DNA of 64,000 nt from Klebsormidium nitens (Eukaryota; Streptophyta; Klebsormidiophyceae; Klebsormidiales; Klebsormidiaceae), in NCBI GenBank assembly GCA_000708835.1, contig DF237013.1, forward strand, positions 187,561-251,560. The letters are read 5' to 3'. A program made the translations under genes and the position numbers. Numbering within the stretch: position 1 is the first letter of the stretch; the number at the start of each line of letters is the position of its first letter. Shown piece after piece: positions 12,559-24,500 of this stretch. The notes beneath the pieces were generated by a model. It did no database searches and was not told where the DNA came from. It saw only the letters and a program-made list of their open reading frames with translations.

Positions 12559-15500
12559 TCAGATGTGATCGTTCCCGAGCCCGGGGAACCCGTACTCCGC
12601 CCCGCCCAGGAAGCTACACGTGTCGTCTGCTGGAGGCACGTCCAGCAATGCCTCGAGGGGGATCCCCCCGGCCGCAGGGAAGCCGTCAGTCTTCCTAGCG
12701 CTCTCGGCTGGCCAGTCAAGCGTGCACTGTCCGAACCGGGGCTCCCATTCCGTTGCCGGGGTCACAGGCGCGTACTGGAGGGGGATCTCTTCGCTAACCG
12801 CGGGTATGTCTAACCCCTGGCTTAACCCGTGGAGAAGCTGCTCGACCGGGAAGTTCTCCGCAGGCGGGAAGCTCAGCTGCGCGAGCATGCGCGCATCCAA
12901 GCTTGCGCCCCGGGAGAGAACCCCGAGGAGCTCCTCCGGCCCCTGGTAGCTTAACCGGGGGTCGGTTACGTTAACCGGGTTGTCTCCAAGGGGGAGCATC
13001 TTCAGAGGCCCACGCTCCAGAGGGCTCAGGGACGGCTCAAAAGGACCCGGGTCCAGATCGGGTCTGCGGATAACCGAGCTGGTTACCGAGCCCAGCGTCG
13101 TTTCTCGCTCGTCTAGTTCCCGGGGACCGCTCAACCGGTCGGCTTCCAGAGAGAGTGGGTCGGGGATGCCGGCTAAGGACGACAGGAAGGATAGCGCACT
13201 GCGAATCTGCACGAGCGGAAAGTGACTTCCTTTGTTATGCCTCTAGAACGGTAGCGAACATCTATGGACCGTCTACAAATAAACCTGCTTGCGTCAGCTG
13301 TCTCGAGAGGTTTACACAGTACATTCACCCGAGGAGAGTATCTCTAAGAAGAAGCTTTTCGATTTGGTAAAGCTTGATATCGAAACCCTTTGGGGCGAGC
13401 CGCTTCCCATTGTCCGTTCAACAACTTAGGAGCCGCTCTTGTAGAACGCGTCAATCCTGCAGAGGATTGTCTCAACGGTCCGAGAAACGTGTGGTCACTG
13501 TTCAAACAAATCGTCCGGCCAAAGGCAGTACATCTTCCGACCGGCGAAATGACCACGAGTAAGTTTCACAATCACAAGTCGACTTCACCAAACCAAGCAA
13601 GAAACCGATCAAAAGTTCCAACTCCGGTACAGAGAGCAAAGGTGGAATAAGCAACAAAGTTTAGAATGGGCAGGTTGCGATCACCCACCTGCAAGTGTTG
13701 TTCCCGCAGTCGCACGACTTGCGTCGGGGTGAGTGTCGCCGCATCCTCGGTCTCCTTCAGATGCTCCGCCTGCTCGTCCAGCAAACTGCGCAGGTGGTTA
13801 GTGACCAGCGCCACGAGAACCGGGTTCTCTGACTGCGGGTTGTCGCTAACCCCCGGCTTAACCGAGTCGAGGACTCCCGGTTCGATGCTGAGGCTTCGGG
13901 CCAGCGCCGCCAACGGGTTGTCCTCCTCGATGCCGTTCCGCTGATTTGACATTCCGGGGAAGCCTTCTGTTCCGCCGGGCAACTCTTGGTCAGGGCTCGG
14001 TTTGGCAACCGCCGTTAGCATAACCGGTGAGGCAGTCGGGAGGGGGATCCCCCCGGCACCCCCAGGCCCGCTTAGACCGTCCGACGGAGTCGAAAACGGC
14101 CGCCCGATTATCTCCGTCAGCAAGCTGGAGGGGTCCTCCGACTGGACCAATGCTGACGTAATCCCCGAGGTCGCTGACCCGAGCACCGGGTATGGTGACG
14201 TCACCACGGGGGGCGCTGACGCCATCATCGGGAATGTGCCCCAGCCCAGAGATTCTTCCAGCGCCGCCCGGTCGCTGATGCTCCTCTTCCGGGGGGACAA
14301 GCTGACCGCCTGTCCGGGCCCCCCCGCCGCAGGAAAGACCTGGGGTGACGTCACGTCCAAGGGGAGAGCTATTCCCCCAAAGGACGTCAGCGGCTTTAGA
14401 TCTGCTTCCACTGCGAGGCCTCCGATCCGGTGTTCCGTCTCCTTTCCGTTGACCATCCCCAGCGCTCTCAACCACTCATTCTCGGTCATCCGGTCAGTCA
14501 GCGGAACGCTCGTCCCGACCGAAACCGGAACGGCCCCCGGAACGGCGCCCGCAACGCTCGCTTGCTTTGCGGGGTTCAAAGCGGCCCACCGTTTGATCCA
14601 GTTCAGCCGGCTGCCCTGCCGGACCAGACGGGGCTCTCCCCCCGCTGTAGTTCCCTGGCCTCCGGTTGCTTCTTCCAGTCCCACGTGGTCCGTCTTCAGC
14701 TTCTTTGTCTCCGGGGCCGATTCACACTCCCCGGGAAACAGGGGCATCTGCCGGAATCCGGGACTGGGAGTATCGGATTCCGTTCGCATTGGGGGATTTT
14801 GAAGCGGAGAAGAAGCCCAGCCGGAAAGGCGCGTCTTCAGGGCTTCGCCGGGCGGACGTACTGGGTCCAGTTTTGAGCTGTCCATGGAAAGGGGTTCGTC
14901 CGTCCAGTCGAAGGACGCGGGGTTCGACATGTGGCAGCTCTCGACGGTGCCACCGAGGCTCGTGATGTAGTCGCGCAGCACGAGGCAGCGCTCGCGTTTT
15001 GAGGTGCGCTGCTCCTGGCGAAAAACGGATGGGGTTAGGCAAACTGTTGATGGGTTTAGAGACATGTTGTTGGGGTTGGCCAAGCAGTTGCTGTGTCAGG
15101 AGAAAACTTTTGGGAGTGGCCAGAATAATCCACATTTGACCAGAGGAGTTCTACTGACCACCAGGCAAAAATCCAGACGGGAACAAAGAGTATGCAAATG
15201 TCCTTCAGATGGAATCAAAGAGGATCCCCAGACTATGAGGCAAGGAAACATAGTAAGAACGGACAAACAACAATGACAAAAGATAGTGTGTTCTCAGACC
15301 TTTTGCAAGAAAATGAAGCCATACATTTACAGCGGACGAGAAAGAATTGCATCAACCGGTCAGCATACTGTCAAGGGTTCAATTGGGCTTCAAGTATTTC
15401 TATCGTTTGCGCAAGGTTCAATTTCAGATTTGTCCCAGGTTCTGGCGATCAAGAATGCGTACCTTGCATTTGATCGTGTTGTTCCAGTGGTTTTTGATGG

Positions 15501-18189
15501 CGTTGGGGCTGCGGCCCGGCATGTGCCGCGAGAGAGTTGCCCACCTGCACGGCAGAGAGTGACGGTAAGCATTCGTTGCCACCTGTTTTCTCGCTTTGGA
15601 CGTCAAATTCCCTTCAAGAGCAGAAACTTTTCATGTCAACAAAACGGCCTCGATTGCCGCTATTGAGTTCAGCGCACAAACTCCAAAACACTTCCGCAAG
15701 AATCGAGACATCCACAAACCAGGCGCGGCTTGCATGTCCAGCTTTCGAGTCTTTAGGCTGAAACCAGTCAGCCTATGCCCTGGTCCGCAGTAACGCCGAA
15801 GTAAGCAAAGTTTGTATGATCGACACGTTGAAAGACAAAGCATCATGCGATTTCCGGCCCCGTTGGAGGCAGATTGTGTGCGCAGGAAAAATCTACTGAC
15901 CCGCGGGCATGAGATGACGATCGAAAACTGACCATTGAATAGACATCCAAAGGAACAAGTCACCATCGGCAGGACCCACTGGGCCTCTACCTCAAAACGC
16001 TTGGGCGTTAACGGAAGCATCCAAGATATGTATGCTACTTCCTTACCAAGCAGAACAAACGCAATTGTCGGAATGGTAAGCAGTTGTGGTTTCGGTGTCG
16101 TCACTTACTTTGAGCCGAACTGTCGGTGGAACTGCACGAGCCGTCGCTCCTCTTCATTGGTCCACTCAACCTGCGACAGGAAGAAAAGCTGTTAGACTTG
16201 ATCTGCTACTGAAGCGGTCTTTGGTTTCACTCCATACTTGCATTTACTTAGCTCATCAAGGTCTTTGGTCACTCAAACTGGACAGATGAGACACCTGATG
16301 AAAACGCAAAGCAGGGGCAGCGATTTTGAATACACGTTTCCAAGAACACAACTAGACCAATGGAATTAAAGGCCAACGCTCGATCGGATCTCGGCTTTCC
16401 AACAGCAGGCGCCAACTCGCGTCTTTCAAGCCAGGCTCCAGCGTAATGGACCACTGGCAGAGACAGCAATATTCTGAACACCTTAGGACAACATGAGAAC
16501 AATACGTAAGCAAAGACCAAATCTCTCCGTTCGCAGAACCGCCCACTCACGTCTTTCAAGCCAGGCTCCAGCGTATTGGACCACCGGTTGCGGCACTGCT
16601 TCCCGGTGCGCCCGAGCGTGCGTCCTGCTTTGGCCCACTGCGCGAGCCCATGCTTCTCGACGAAGGCAACTAGAGCGGCGTCATCATCCTGCGACAAAAA
16701 CGACAAGACTCAGCGTATGTACAAGGCTGATATGCTGTTTTATTGGACGACTTAATGTTCCTTCACTAATCTGGCTCAGGCCCCGCTCAGGCGTTTTGTA
16801 CACTAAAGGCTCAGCGAACTCGTCGGTTTGAGAAAGGATTCAAACACAGAAGCTATTAGGAAACAAAACTAGTGTACTAAACGAACCACTGCCTTTCTCA
16901 GAAACATGGTTCAACAACCACTAGGAAGAAGGGTTGTCTTTATGCTCCTGTTGTGCTTGCAGATGCGCAGAGGCCACGTGGGATCCGCTCCCTCTAGCAA
17001 TTCAAGCAGCTCTAACAATGATTGGGTTGTACCTTGGTCCAGTTACTCCGGCTGGTTCGGCCTCGCTTCGGCAAGTCCAGATCGGAGCCGCTACTGCCAG
17101 TGCTGCTGGAATCATGGGTCTGCATTCAGAAAGAACCAAGTTATATCATGTGCAGATCCGTCGAAGGTGTGTATTCATTCGCGTGCATGCAGCCCGCCTT
17201 TATTCTTATGAAGCTCCTTTCAGAGGTCTAATGAATTCTGAACGCAAATGTGGCCCCACCCCCGAACTTGAGCCGCTCGGCAAGTGGTGTGCATGCAAAG
17301 ACAGCGCTTCCAGGATAAGGCAAAGAACCTCGGAGCAGAAAGATATCCAGCAGTCTCTCAGGCATAGTATTGGAAAAAACAACAATCAACATTGGATGAA
17401 ACGATCTCATTCAAAAGTGGATGAAACAAACATATACAGAATTGAGTGGGACAAAACACATCCAGAATTGGATGGGACAAACAGGTCCAAAAGTGAGTGA
17501 GATAAACAGGTTTGATACTGGATGGGACAAACACATTCAGAACTAGGATAGCGATGTTCAAACCAGACAGATGCAGTACTAAAGTGACGTACCCTGCAGA
17601 TCCCCGTAATAAAGCACAATAATGCAATCTGGACCAGCATACAATCCCACTTATGATCTAGATGCAATTAAATACAACCCCCTGCATGTTCTGATGACTG
17701 TTCCTTAGATTCCCTCTCTTCTGAAGCGGGTCCTTTAAATGAATTACTACTGTTGCCCTATCCAGCTTCTGGCTCTACCTTACCAAATGATCCGCTTCCA
17801 GGCGTTAGCCTTACTTGGGATACCATTAGACCAGTGTTTGAGCCCTTGTCACTATTTGGCTCAATGACTTTATTTTTGTACAATGTGTACTTGAGAGGGG
17901 GGTGGGTTGACAGTCAGAAGCAACTCACCTCAGCATGCAGATCCCTCTCCCTTCCCCCCCGAGCGCAACGAGCGAGCGCCCGCAACTCCTGGGTGCTGAG
18001 ACCTGTCGACCCACTGCTTTCTCGGGGACCCGCCGCCTCCCCCCCACCATGGGGGGGTCCTTTTATCCGCTCACCATGGGGGCCTGGTTCGTCCTTTTCT
18101 TCCACGCCAACAATGGCAACAATGCTGTGAGCCTTCTGGAGGGGGGCATGGAAGTGGATGGGGACGGGAGCCTCTGGTGTTGGCTGCAT
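12559..18189 (-). CDS. MYB transcription factor with two MYB repeats and a long C-terminal region
   Basis: Sequence-specific DNA-binding regulator, nuclear. Exons on the minus strand: 18189-17929, 16688-16551, 16170-16109, 15544-15463, 15014-13689, 13206-12559. All junctions are GT-AG and in phase, giving 838 residues from an ATG at 18189. Repeat 1 spans about residues 82-133, with Trp105, Trp123 and the motif GRTGKQCRNRW. Repeat 2 spans 134-181, with Trp136, Trp155 and Trp174 at perfect 18-residue spacing and the motif GRSPNAIKNHWNNT. GKQCRNRW and AIKNHW resemble 3R-MYB proteins and the MYB115/118-like R2R3 group. If exon 1 joins exon 2 directly, the first Trp of repeat 1 is Leu84. Residues 182-838 are rich in Pro, Gly, Ser and Leu with no domain I recognise, probably disordered or regulatory. 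Exon 1 is the least certain exon; the MYB core is sure. Confidence 0.88.
16410..16455 (-). repeat. Decayed copy of a MYB exon 3' edge in its intron
   Basis: About 30 bases nearly identical to the end of the 16688-16551 exon (encoding LEPGLKD) recur roughly 120 bp into the following intron. The copy includes the exon bases up to the donor, but the donor itself is mutated (GCGAGT in place of GTGAGT). Confidence 0.85.
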
Positions 18190-19851
18190 AGTTGCCGCGG
18201 TGCGACAGCTGGCGGGTGGTTTACAAAAGCGCCTGCAACGAGGGGGTGAGGGAAAGGAGGTTAGAGCCAGGCTGGTTGATTAGGGGGAAGGCAAATGGGG
18301 AGATTTAGATGTGGGTTGTCAGGCGTCTACTTCACGCCTGCAATGAGGGGGCAAGAGGGAAAGCAGGTTGGAGCTAGACCGGTTGGTTAGGACGAAGCCA
18401 AATAGTGGAACCAAGGTTAGGCTCTTAGGCATCTGACTGAAGACCACCTGTCCAGGGTTACTAAAAGCAGGAGCGTGTGTAGAGACATCAGTAGCAGCAG
18501 AGAAGATCGATGAACAGCAATGGGCTTGTAATGCAACTTGCAGATCTGAGCTCGAGCAACCAGTTGTCCTTTGTGCAAGCACTTTTGGAGAGCTTCTAGT
18601 GACACAACGCAGCTGGGGGACTAGCCCCATATAGACTTCGCAGCAACCGTTCTGTTCAAAATGAAAAGGGTAGCACATGCTATTTCAAGCCAATACATCC
18701 CTCCCTCGGACACTTGCTACAGCGAAGAATGTAGGCATCTTATTCAGGTTTAGCCCAAAGATTAAAACTCAGGAAGGTGGTACACTTCTGAGCACAATGG
18801 AGTGCATTGATACTACAAAGATCCTCCCGTGTGCTAGTGGCAGCCTTCAGTTGTTTTTAAGAAAGTGTCAAGGTCCGTCACAGGAAACACACTTGGGGAC
18901 AACTGATTGCAGGACATATGTATTTCCAATGCAGGTTTCGATGGTGAGCAGAAGACATCACTTGACACCCCCACTTAGCACCACCAATTGCATTTAAAAG
19001 AGAAGCAAACTCCCAATGGACTCTTCTAAAAACATGAACATGAGCGTTCCATTGGAGAGTGGTGCCTATCTGGTCAGGTGACCAAACCATTGCACGAAAG
19101 GCTCAATTCGCAACTCTCTGCCGAGAGGGTTATAGGAAAGCAAGTTTAAGGCATGTTCAGTTCACCGGCCATGGATAGAAGGCTTCGTTTGCAAGCCCTT
19201 GCCAATATGGTTCATCTCAAGGCATGCATGCAACAACCCACAAACAGTGGATGTATCCTCACAGCTTGAGCAACTGCATTTGACAACCCAGATACACTGC
19301 AACCTCTGCTGCGTTTGTATCTGGATGCCTTGAGCCGCAAAACGAAATCCTTTTCGAAAGCTGCCCGTCTGACTTTCCCTTGGATGCAAGAGCCGCTTTG
19401 ACCAGGTGGAGGGACCAAATAAAGGAAGGCTGACATTTACAGAACGCACCGTTCAAGACGAGGCGACCGCCAAAGAATCTCCTCGTCGGGCCTCGTCGAA
19501 GTTCATCAACGTGTGGAGGGGATAAGCGCCGGAAAGGCCATGAATGGCTTCACCGCAGGTAGGGACTCTGTTGCCTGTCAAAAGATAAAGACACTCTGAC
19601 TGAGTTGTCGAGGCACCTGTCCAATCAGCATTTATGACAGTATCCCCTCTTCTTTTCAAGCAACCATGTAAGGGGGCAAGTTAAATGCAGCCCACCAAAA
19701 CCAGCAGCGTGAGCACCGACATGACAGGGAAGTGTCGCATATGCATTCTAGATTCTTGGGGTTTGTCAGGCCAGAAATTGAGCTTGCCATCTTTGTGGAG
19801 ACAACACACCCGCAACTTTCAGCTGTCATCTGGTACAAGGGCAATTGGAAT
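16969..19851 (+). other. Unassigned plus-strand exon-like segments, partly antisense to MYB intron 1
   Basis: Several stretches read like real protein and have splice-like borders. 16969-17122 contains LAIQAALTMIGLYLGPVTP, hydrophobic. 17706-17887 contains LPNDPLPGVSLTWDTIRPVF. 18437-18650 is open for more than 60 codons. 19275-19395 contains NPDTLQPLLRLYLDAL. 19752-19851 contains FVRPEIELAIFVETTHPQL, preceded by CTAG and followed by a GTAAGT donor. I recognise no family, cannot chain them in phase, and see no start codon. They may be parts of one plus-strand gene crossing the MYB 5' end, a decayed gene, or chance. Confidence 0.3.
17393..17545 (+). repeat. Degenerate minisatellite, about 27 bp unit, six copies
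   Basis: Successive units vary on the theme GGATGGGACAAACACATC followed by CAGAATT. Copies diverge by several bases and small indels. It lies inside the first MYB intron. Confidence 0.8.
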
Positions 19852-20869
19852 GTAAGTGCTCAATTGATGTAGCTATCCCATTTTAAGCAAAGGGGCAGAG
19901 CTGATGGTTTCTGCAAATCATCATAAAGAGCATTGCAGTCCATCAGGATTGCAAGATTGCATCCAAACCAATGCATTGGTGAAAGAGAACCCACCTCAAA
20001 TGCTTTCGAGTTGCAATTCTCGTTGCCGTTTCCAGCCCAAACCCACAGATCTAGGTTGTCTGTCCAGTGCTGACGAGTGACCAATGGTGGCTAAGCTCTC
20101 CCGCTCTCCCCTCAAGGCACAATCCAAAAGCACACTGTTGCGGAGGAAAGGATTGCACCGCTAACGGTGGCTACAGCAACAGGATTCTGCGAGCTAAAGT
20201 GAACGACGGTGTTGATGTAAATCGCTATGACACAATGCAGGTCTGCGGTGTCTCAGGTAGAGACGGTACGTAAAACGCTCAACCGGATCCAAACACAATT
20301 GGCCAGCTCTGTGAAGACGTCTAGAGCAAACAAAAGCAAACACAAATTGCTAGCTCAATGGAAACCCTCAGTGCACGACAGCCCCCCTGCTGACTGCAAT
20401 CCCAGGAGCAGTATTACTATGTGTCACAGACTTCTCCCTCACGTTCAATTGGATTAAAAGCAACAGGTTTATAGCAGGTATCCCTGATTGCAAACGGAAC
20501 GACCTCAGAGAAACCCCAGCTAGCACCTACTATTCAGTCATGCTTCCACCCGGACAGCATGAGACATTGAGAATGTTGTCTTGCGCCAAGGCGACGTGCA
20601 CGGTGCACCGCGTTCCCAACCCCGCAGCCTGCCCCATTAAACCACTGATCCAGCTGGCGCCCTCTCAAGCGCGCCTGCGGCCTCAGAATCTGCAGACGCG
20701 CTTTGATAGGGCGATTCCTAAATGACCGTACAATGGTGCAGATATGTTGATTGTGAGGAGATGGCTTTGGTGAAGACACGGAGGCGCCCCTACCGGGCTC
20801 TGGCCAGAGTCTGGACATTGAAATTTGAGGCCTGGGCCCCCCCACTGCCCAGCAATTGGCAGTCATGCA

Positions 20870-20975
20870 CTTTCTTACCTAGCTACCTACCTAGGTCGGT
20901 AGGAGGTACGGTACTACAATTGCATCGACTTGACCCTGAGTAGGTACTTGGTAGTACCTAGTACCTACCCAGATC
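20870..20975. repeat. GTAC/CCTAGG-rich low-complexity tract
   Basis: Short words such as CTACCTACCTAGG, GGTAGGAGGTACGGTAC and AGTAGGTACTTGGTAGTACC are repeated and partly self-complementary. The same flavour recurs near 48700-48735, 49550-49640 and 50445-50460. Confidence 0.65.
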
Positions 20976-21940
20976 TTAGGATGAATCATCATATCCCTGT
21001 GTACGGTACATGACGCACTCCCCCATCTCACCTGCTTCACCCCCCCTTTCCTTCCGCACTTTGCGACCCCCGTTCTGATACATTTTCTCTTTTATCCTTC
21101 ATGATTACCTTCGGGCCCTTTCACACCCAACTCAGGTATTGGCACGAGCAGGCTCGGGCTTGAAGCGTTTTGTAGACTTGTACTACCGGTAGATACGGTG
21201 TCCGGTCACAGCTCTCAAGTTTTGCCGTCAACACAGACTCGGAAGTACCTACCGGCCTGCTCTTGTGGCACAGTGCAAAAGCGCCACTTCGTTAATACAG
21301 TAATTTTCTTTGCATGTGGTTTGTGCGTAACGCGCAACGTAACCGCCCTGCTGACTTCCACCAGAAAGCACCCGGTGCAGCAGCTTAACCAGAAAACTAA
21401 CCAGAATGCTAGAGCGTTCTGCGTGGAACCCACCCTAACCAGCACAGTAACCCTACCCGTCTGCCGGCCAGGGCCTTATAACGTCACTTGTAAGTTTTGA
21501 AATACCGCACGTTTCCATCTGTCCACAATCAAAAGAATGATTTGGCCCGCTGAGTTTTTCAGAGGAATTATATAAGGACGATATTATGGTTTACTGAAGA
21601 TTACGGTAGACATTTAGAAAGTAACGTTAGGTGTGCCGAAAGTTTTAACGTCTCCCAAACAATTGTTTGGCGTCGAAGGTGCCAAAAAGCATTACGATAC
21701 TCGCGACTAATAGGTATGCGTGTGTGTGTCCGAGTGTGCACTGTGCACGCACTGCGGATTTGCGCAAGGTAAGGGGCCGGCGCCGGTGTTCACTGTCGAT
21801 GTACCTTTTGTAGTACCGGTATGTACTGAGCAATCATTGCAAGTTTCGTAACGCGTTTATTACGGAATGATTCCCTTCTAAAGCTTACGTCAGCCCTTTG
21901 TCAGCGGTTTGTGTTCAACAGGGATGCGGACAGGATTTTG

Positions 21941-22012
21941 CCCCGGGGCGCTTCTGCGCCCCGGGCCTTTGCCCTGGGGCGCTGGCCAGCTTCGCTGGGG
22001 CGCAGAAAGTAG
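21941..22012. repeat. GC-rich hairpin element, copy 1
   Basis: A perfect 10 bp arm palindrome with a TTCT loop (CCCGGGGCGC/GCGCCCCGGG, 21942-21965) is followed by further CTGGGGCGC words. It stands out sharply from AT-richer flanks. Confidence 0.8.
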
Positions 22013-22379
22013 TACCGGGCTCCAAATACGCCCGGTTCCCTTATCACGTGCTATATTACGGGCCTGCATGAGACGCCTTATACTCCTCCAGAAGTTGAAT
22101 TATCTATGGTACCTATTGGATCAAAACGCTACTGACTACATTTCGCTTATACAGGCAGTAGTTGCAAATATGTATAAGAAGATTTTCTCATCTGGCACAA
22201 ACAGTCAGATAATGATCCGATAAAATGCTGGCAAGTAGGCACTGATAATACTGAGATGCTCATCCAAATCGTCAGCCAGCGCTTATGGCATATGTCATCT
22301 CACCTGTAGTATAGCCTGTTCAAATTTTACCAGATAAAGTACCGAATATAGTCCATATTCATGCTTAGGCCCAGATTTG

Positions 22380-22470
22380 CCCGGGGGCGCTTCTGCGCCC
22401 CGGCCCTCTGCCCGAGGGCGCAGGATATTTCCCGGGGGCGCTCCGCGCCCCATTCTGCGCCCCGCCAGCA
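22380..22470. repeat. GC-rich hairpin element, copy 2
   Basis: A near-identical palindrome with the same TTCT loop starts at 22380. It is followed by GCCCGAGGGCGCAGG and a third GGGGGCGCTCCGCGCCCC palindrome. It lies about 440 bp from copy 1, in the same orientation. Confidence 0.8.
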
Positions 22471-24500
22471 CCCCTGGTGTTCAATCAGAATATGCACGCG
22501 TACTTGGGCATGTGACGTAAGATGACCTTTGCGCAACCATCATTGATTTTCAACCAGATTTGACATGTGACGTGACGTCTAGAGTCTACCACGTGGAAAT
22601 GGTGATGTCAGTGCAGGCTACTGATTTGCTGAACGATGATGTTCCATGCCCATCTGACGCAACTTCTAAGATTGCGTCACAGAATTACAGACATTACGTA
22701 CTACTGACCCCATGATGACGTACTACAAGGATCGTCCGCTTTGCAGATGCGGCCATGCAGTTTGCACAGGTGACAGGCAACTGTCGCACGAGCGGGAGTT
22801 CCACATGGGGTGAACCGGTCGACACCCCGTATGATTGGACCCACTAGCGCACTGCTGCACGAGGCACCATGGTGCTACCGGTCACTTCCGAGCTGTAGTG
22901 GTTCAGCTAGGTACGGACCTGCTTGACACTTTATTCCCGTCGGAAGCTCATTCATGGTGTTCAGTTCGAACTTCGGATTCTAAACGGGGAAAATGGCCCC
23001 TAATAGAGGTTCCAATTTGGAACTTTGTCTGCCCGTATCGGGTGGACGTCGGCCTGGCCCTGAGGTTGGTGTCAGATAGGATGCTGATGGAAACTTCCTC
23101 AATGCGCCTTTTTGCATGTTGCTTTCACAGTAGTGCCAGATGGCGGTCAGCAATTTTTGATGACACCTGCGCAGCAAATGCGCGTTTTACGTTGTTTGCA
23201 TGATCACCGGAGAGCTCTAGATTGCGCCTTCTTAGGCATGAATCGCGTCAAGCCATGCCACCAGAAGCCACATGCCCACAGCCCCTGCAGAACCTCTGCA
23301 GAATCGCTGGATTCGTAATTCACCGAATCTCATGATCTTGACTTCCCTGCCCAACTTCGCTCCCAGATGATATGTCCTGAACGATGGTGTATTCAGCCAG
23401 GATATCCTGCAAGGACCAACTTGGATCACGCGGCTCATGATGCCAATGGACACTTCTACGGCTCAAAGAGAAAGTTGCGTCGACTCACCTACATTCGGCC
23501 ATGCATGTTTCCCCTTGTTTCCCCATGTTCTTAGTACTCGTCACTCATAGTCTTTGATACTGCTTAACTTGCTAATACCGTGTTAAAGCGAGCTAGGGCC
23601 TACTACCTACAAATACGGTATGCAGTTTTGAGAGGCCTAATCAGGTAGTTGACTATAAATACTCTCTTTATACAGTCTTGCTGAATTGCCTTGCAAATCT
23701 GCGATACGCTGAGGTGCCTTTGGCATGTAAGACGGACGTCACTATGATACCCCATCATCCAGTGATGCAAAGTTTTGGACTTAACACGGCTATAATCAGC
23801 CTAGCTTTGGCATGCCTTGCTGACAGCCCGATAAGATAGCTTGTCTGTCTCCTTTCTTTGCACCCGGAAAGATGCTGTGGCTACTGCATGGCAAAGCCGA
23901 AAAACTGCAACGTCTTATACCATCACTCATGCAATCCTTCGGCGAGCCCTCAACTGCATGAGCGTTGATTCCCATCGGCCGTGCTTCCTATATCTCAGGA
24001 CACTTCGAGAAGTTCTTGAGTCATGCATGAGCCATGATATACGACTTTGATGCATGATGTATATCGGAGGCAATGATAACCGTACCTAGGCGGCCTAGCA
24101 CGTGAATTTGCCGCAATTCCTCGTCATCCTCTTCCAACGGATCGTGTACAATTGGAACAGACTGATTACAAGCTGCATGTGCCAACTACACACGTTGGAA
24201 GTCAAGCAGATTACCCGCGCAGCGATCCAAGCAACCTGCACATGTGCATACTGTACCAACTCACGCCGTGTGACATGACACACGAGGCAGTAACTTCGAT
24301 CTTGAATCGATCATGCATGTCAAGCTAGCTGAAGCAATGTGACGTCACGGCGCATGCATATGTGCATTACTTGGAAACGTATTCGAATCCGCAGTCGGGA
24401 TTCGAAATCTTGATTACCTCGACTGGCACTGCAGTGCTTCCGTGGGCTGGCCGCGTGCAAGAGCGTACAGCCTTGGCGGCCAGAATTGCTCATATCTTTG

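Larger units (their letters stand above)
18190..24500. other. Intergenic spacer rich in short repeats
   Basis: Apart from the exon-like pieces before 19852, no gene can be supported over about 4.6 kb. It holds a GTAC/CCTAGG-rich tract near 20870-20975, two GC-rich hairpin clusters near 21941-22470 and a short GT run near 21718. The part at 24300-24500 would be the 3' flank of the permease. Confidence 0.5.

Noticed and set aside
14002-14802. 266-codon open frame on the plus strand
   Set aside because: It lies antisense to the large MYB exon (15014-13689). That exon is GC-rich and in phase with flanking exons, so the opposite frame is a shadow.
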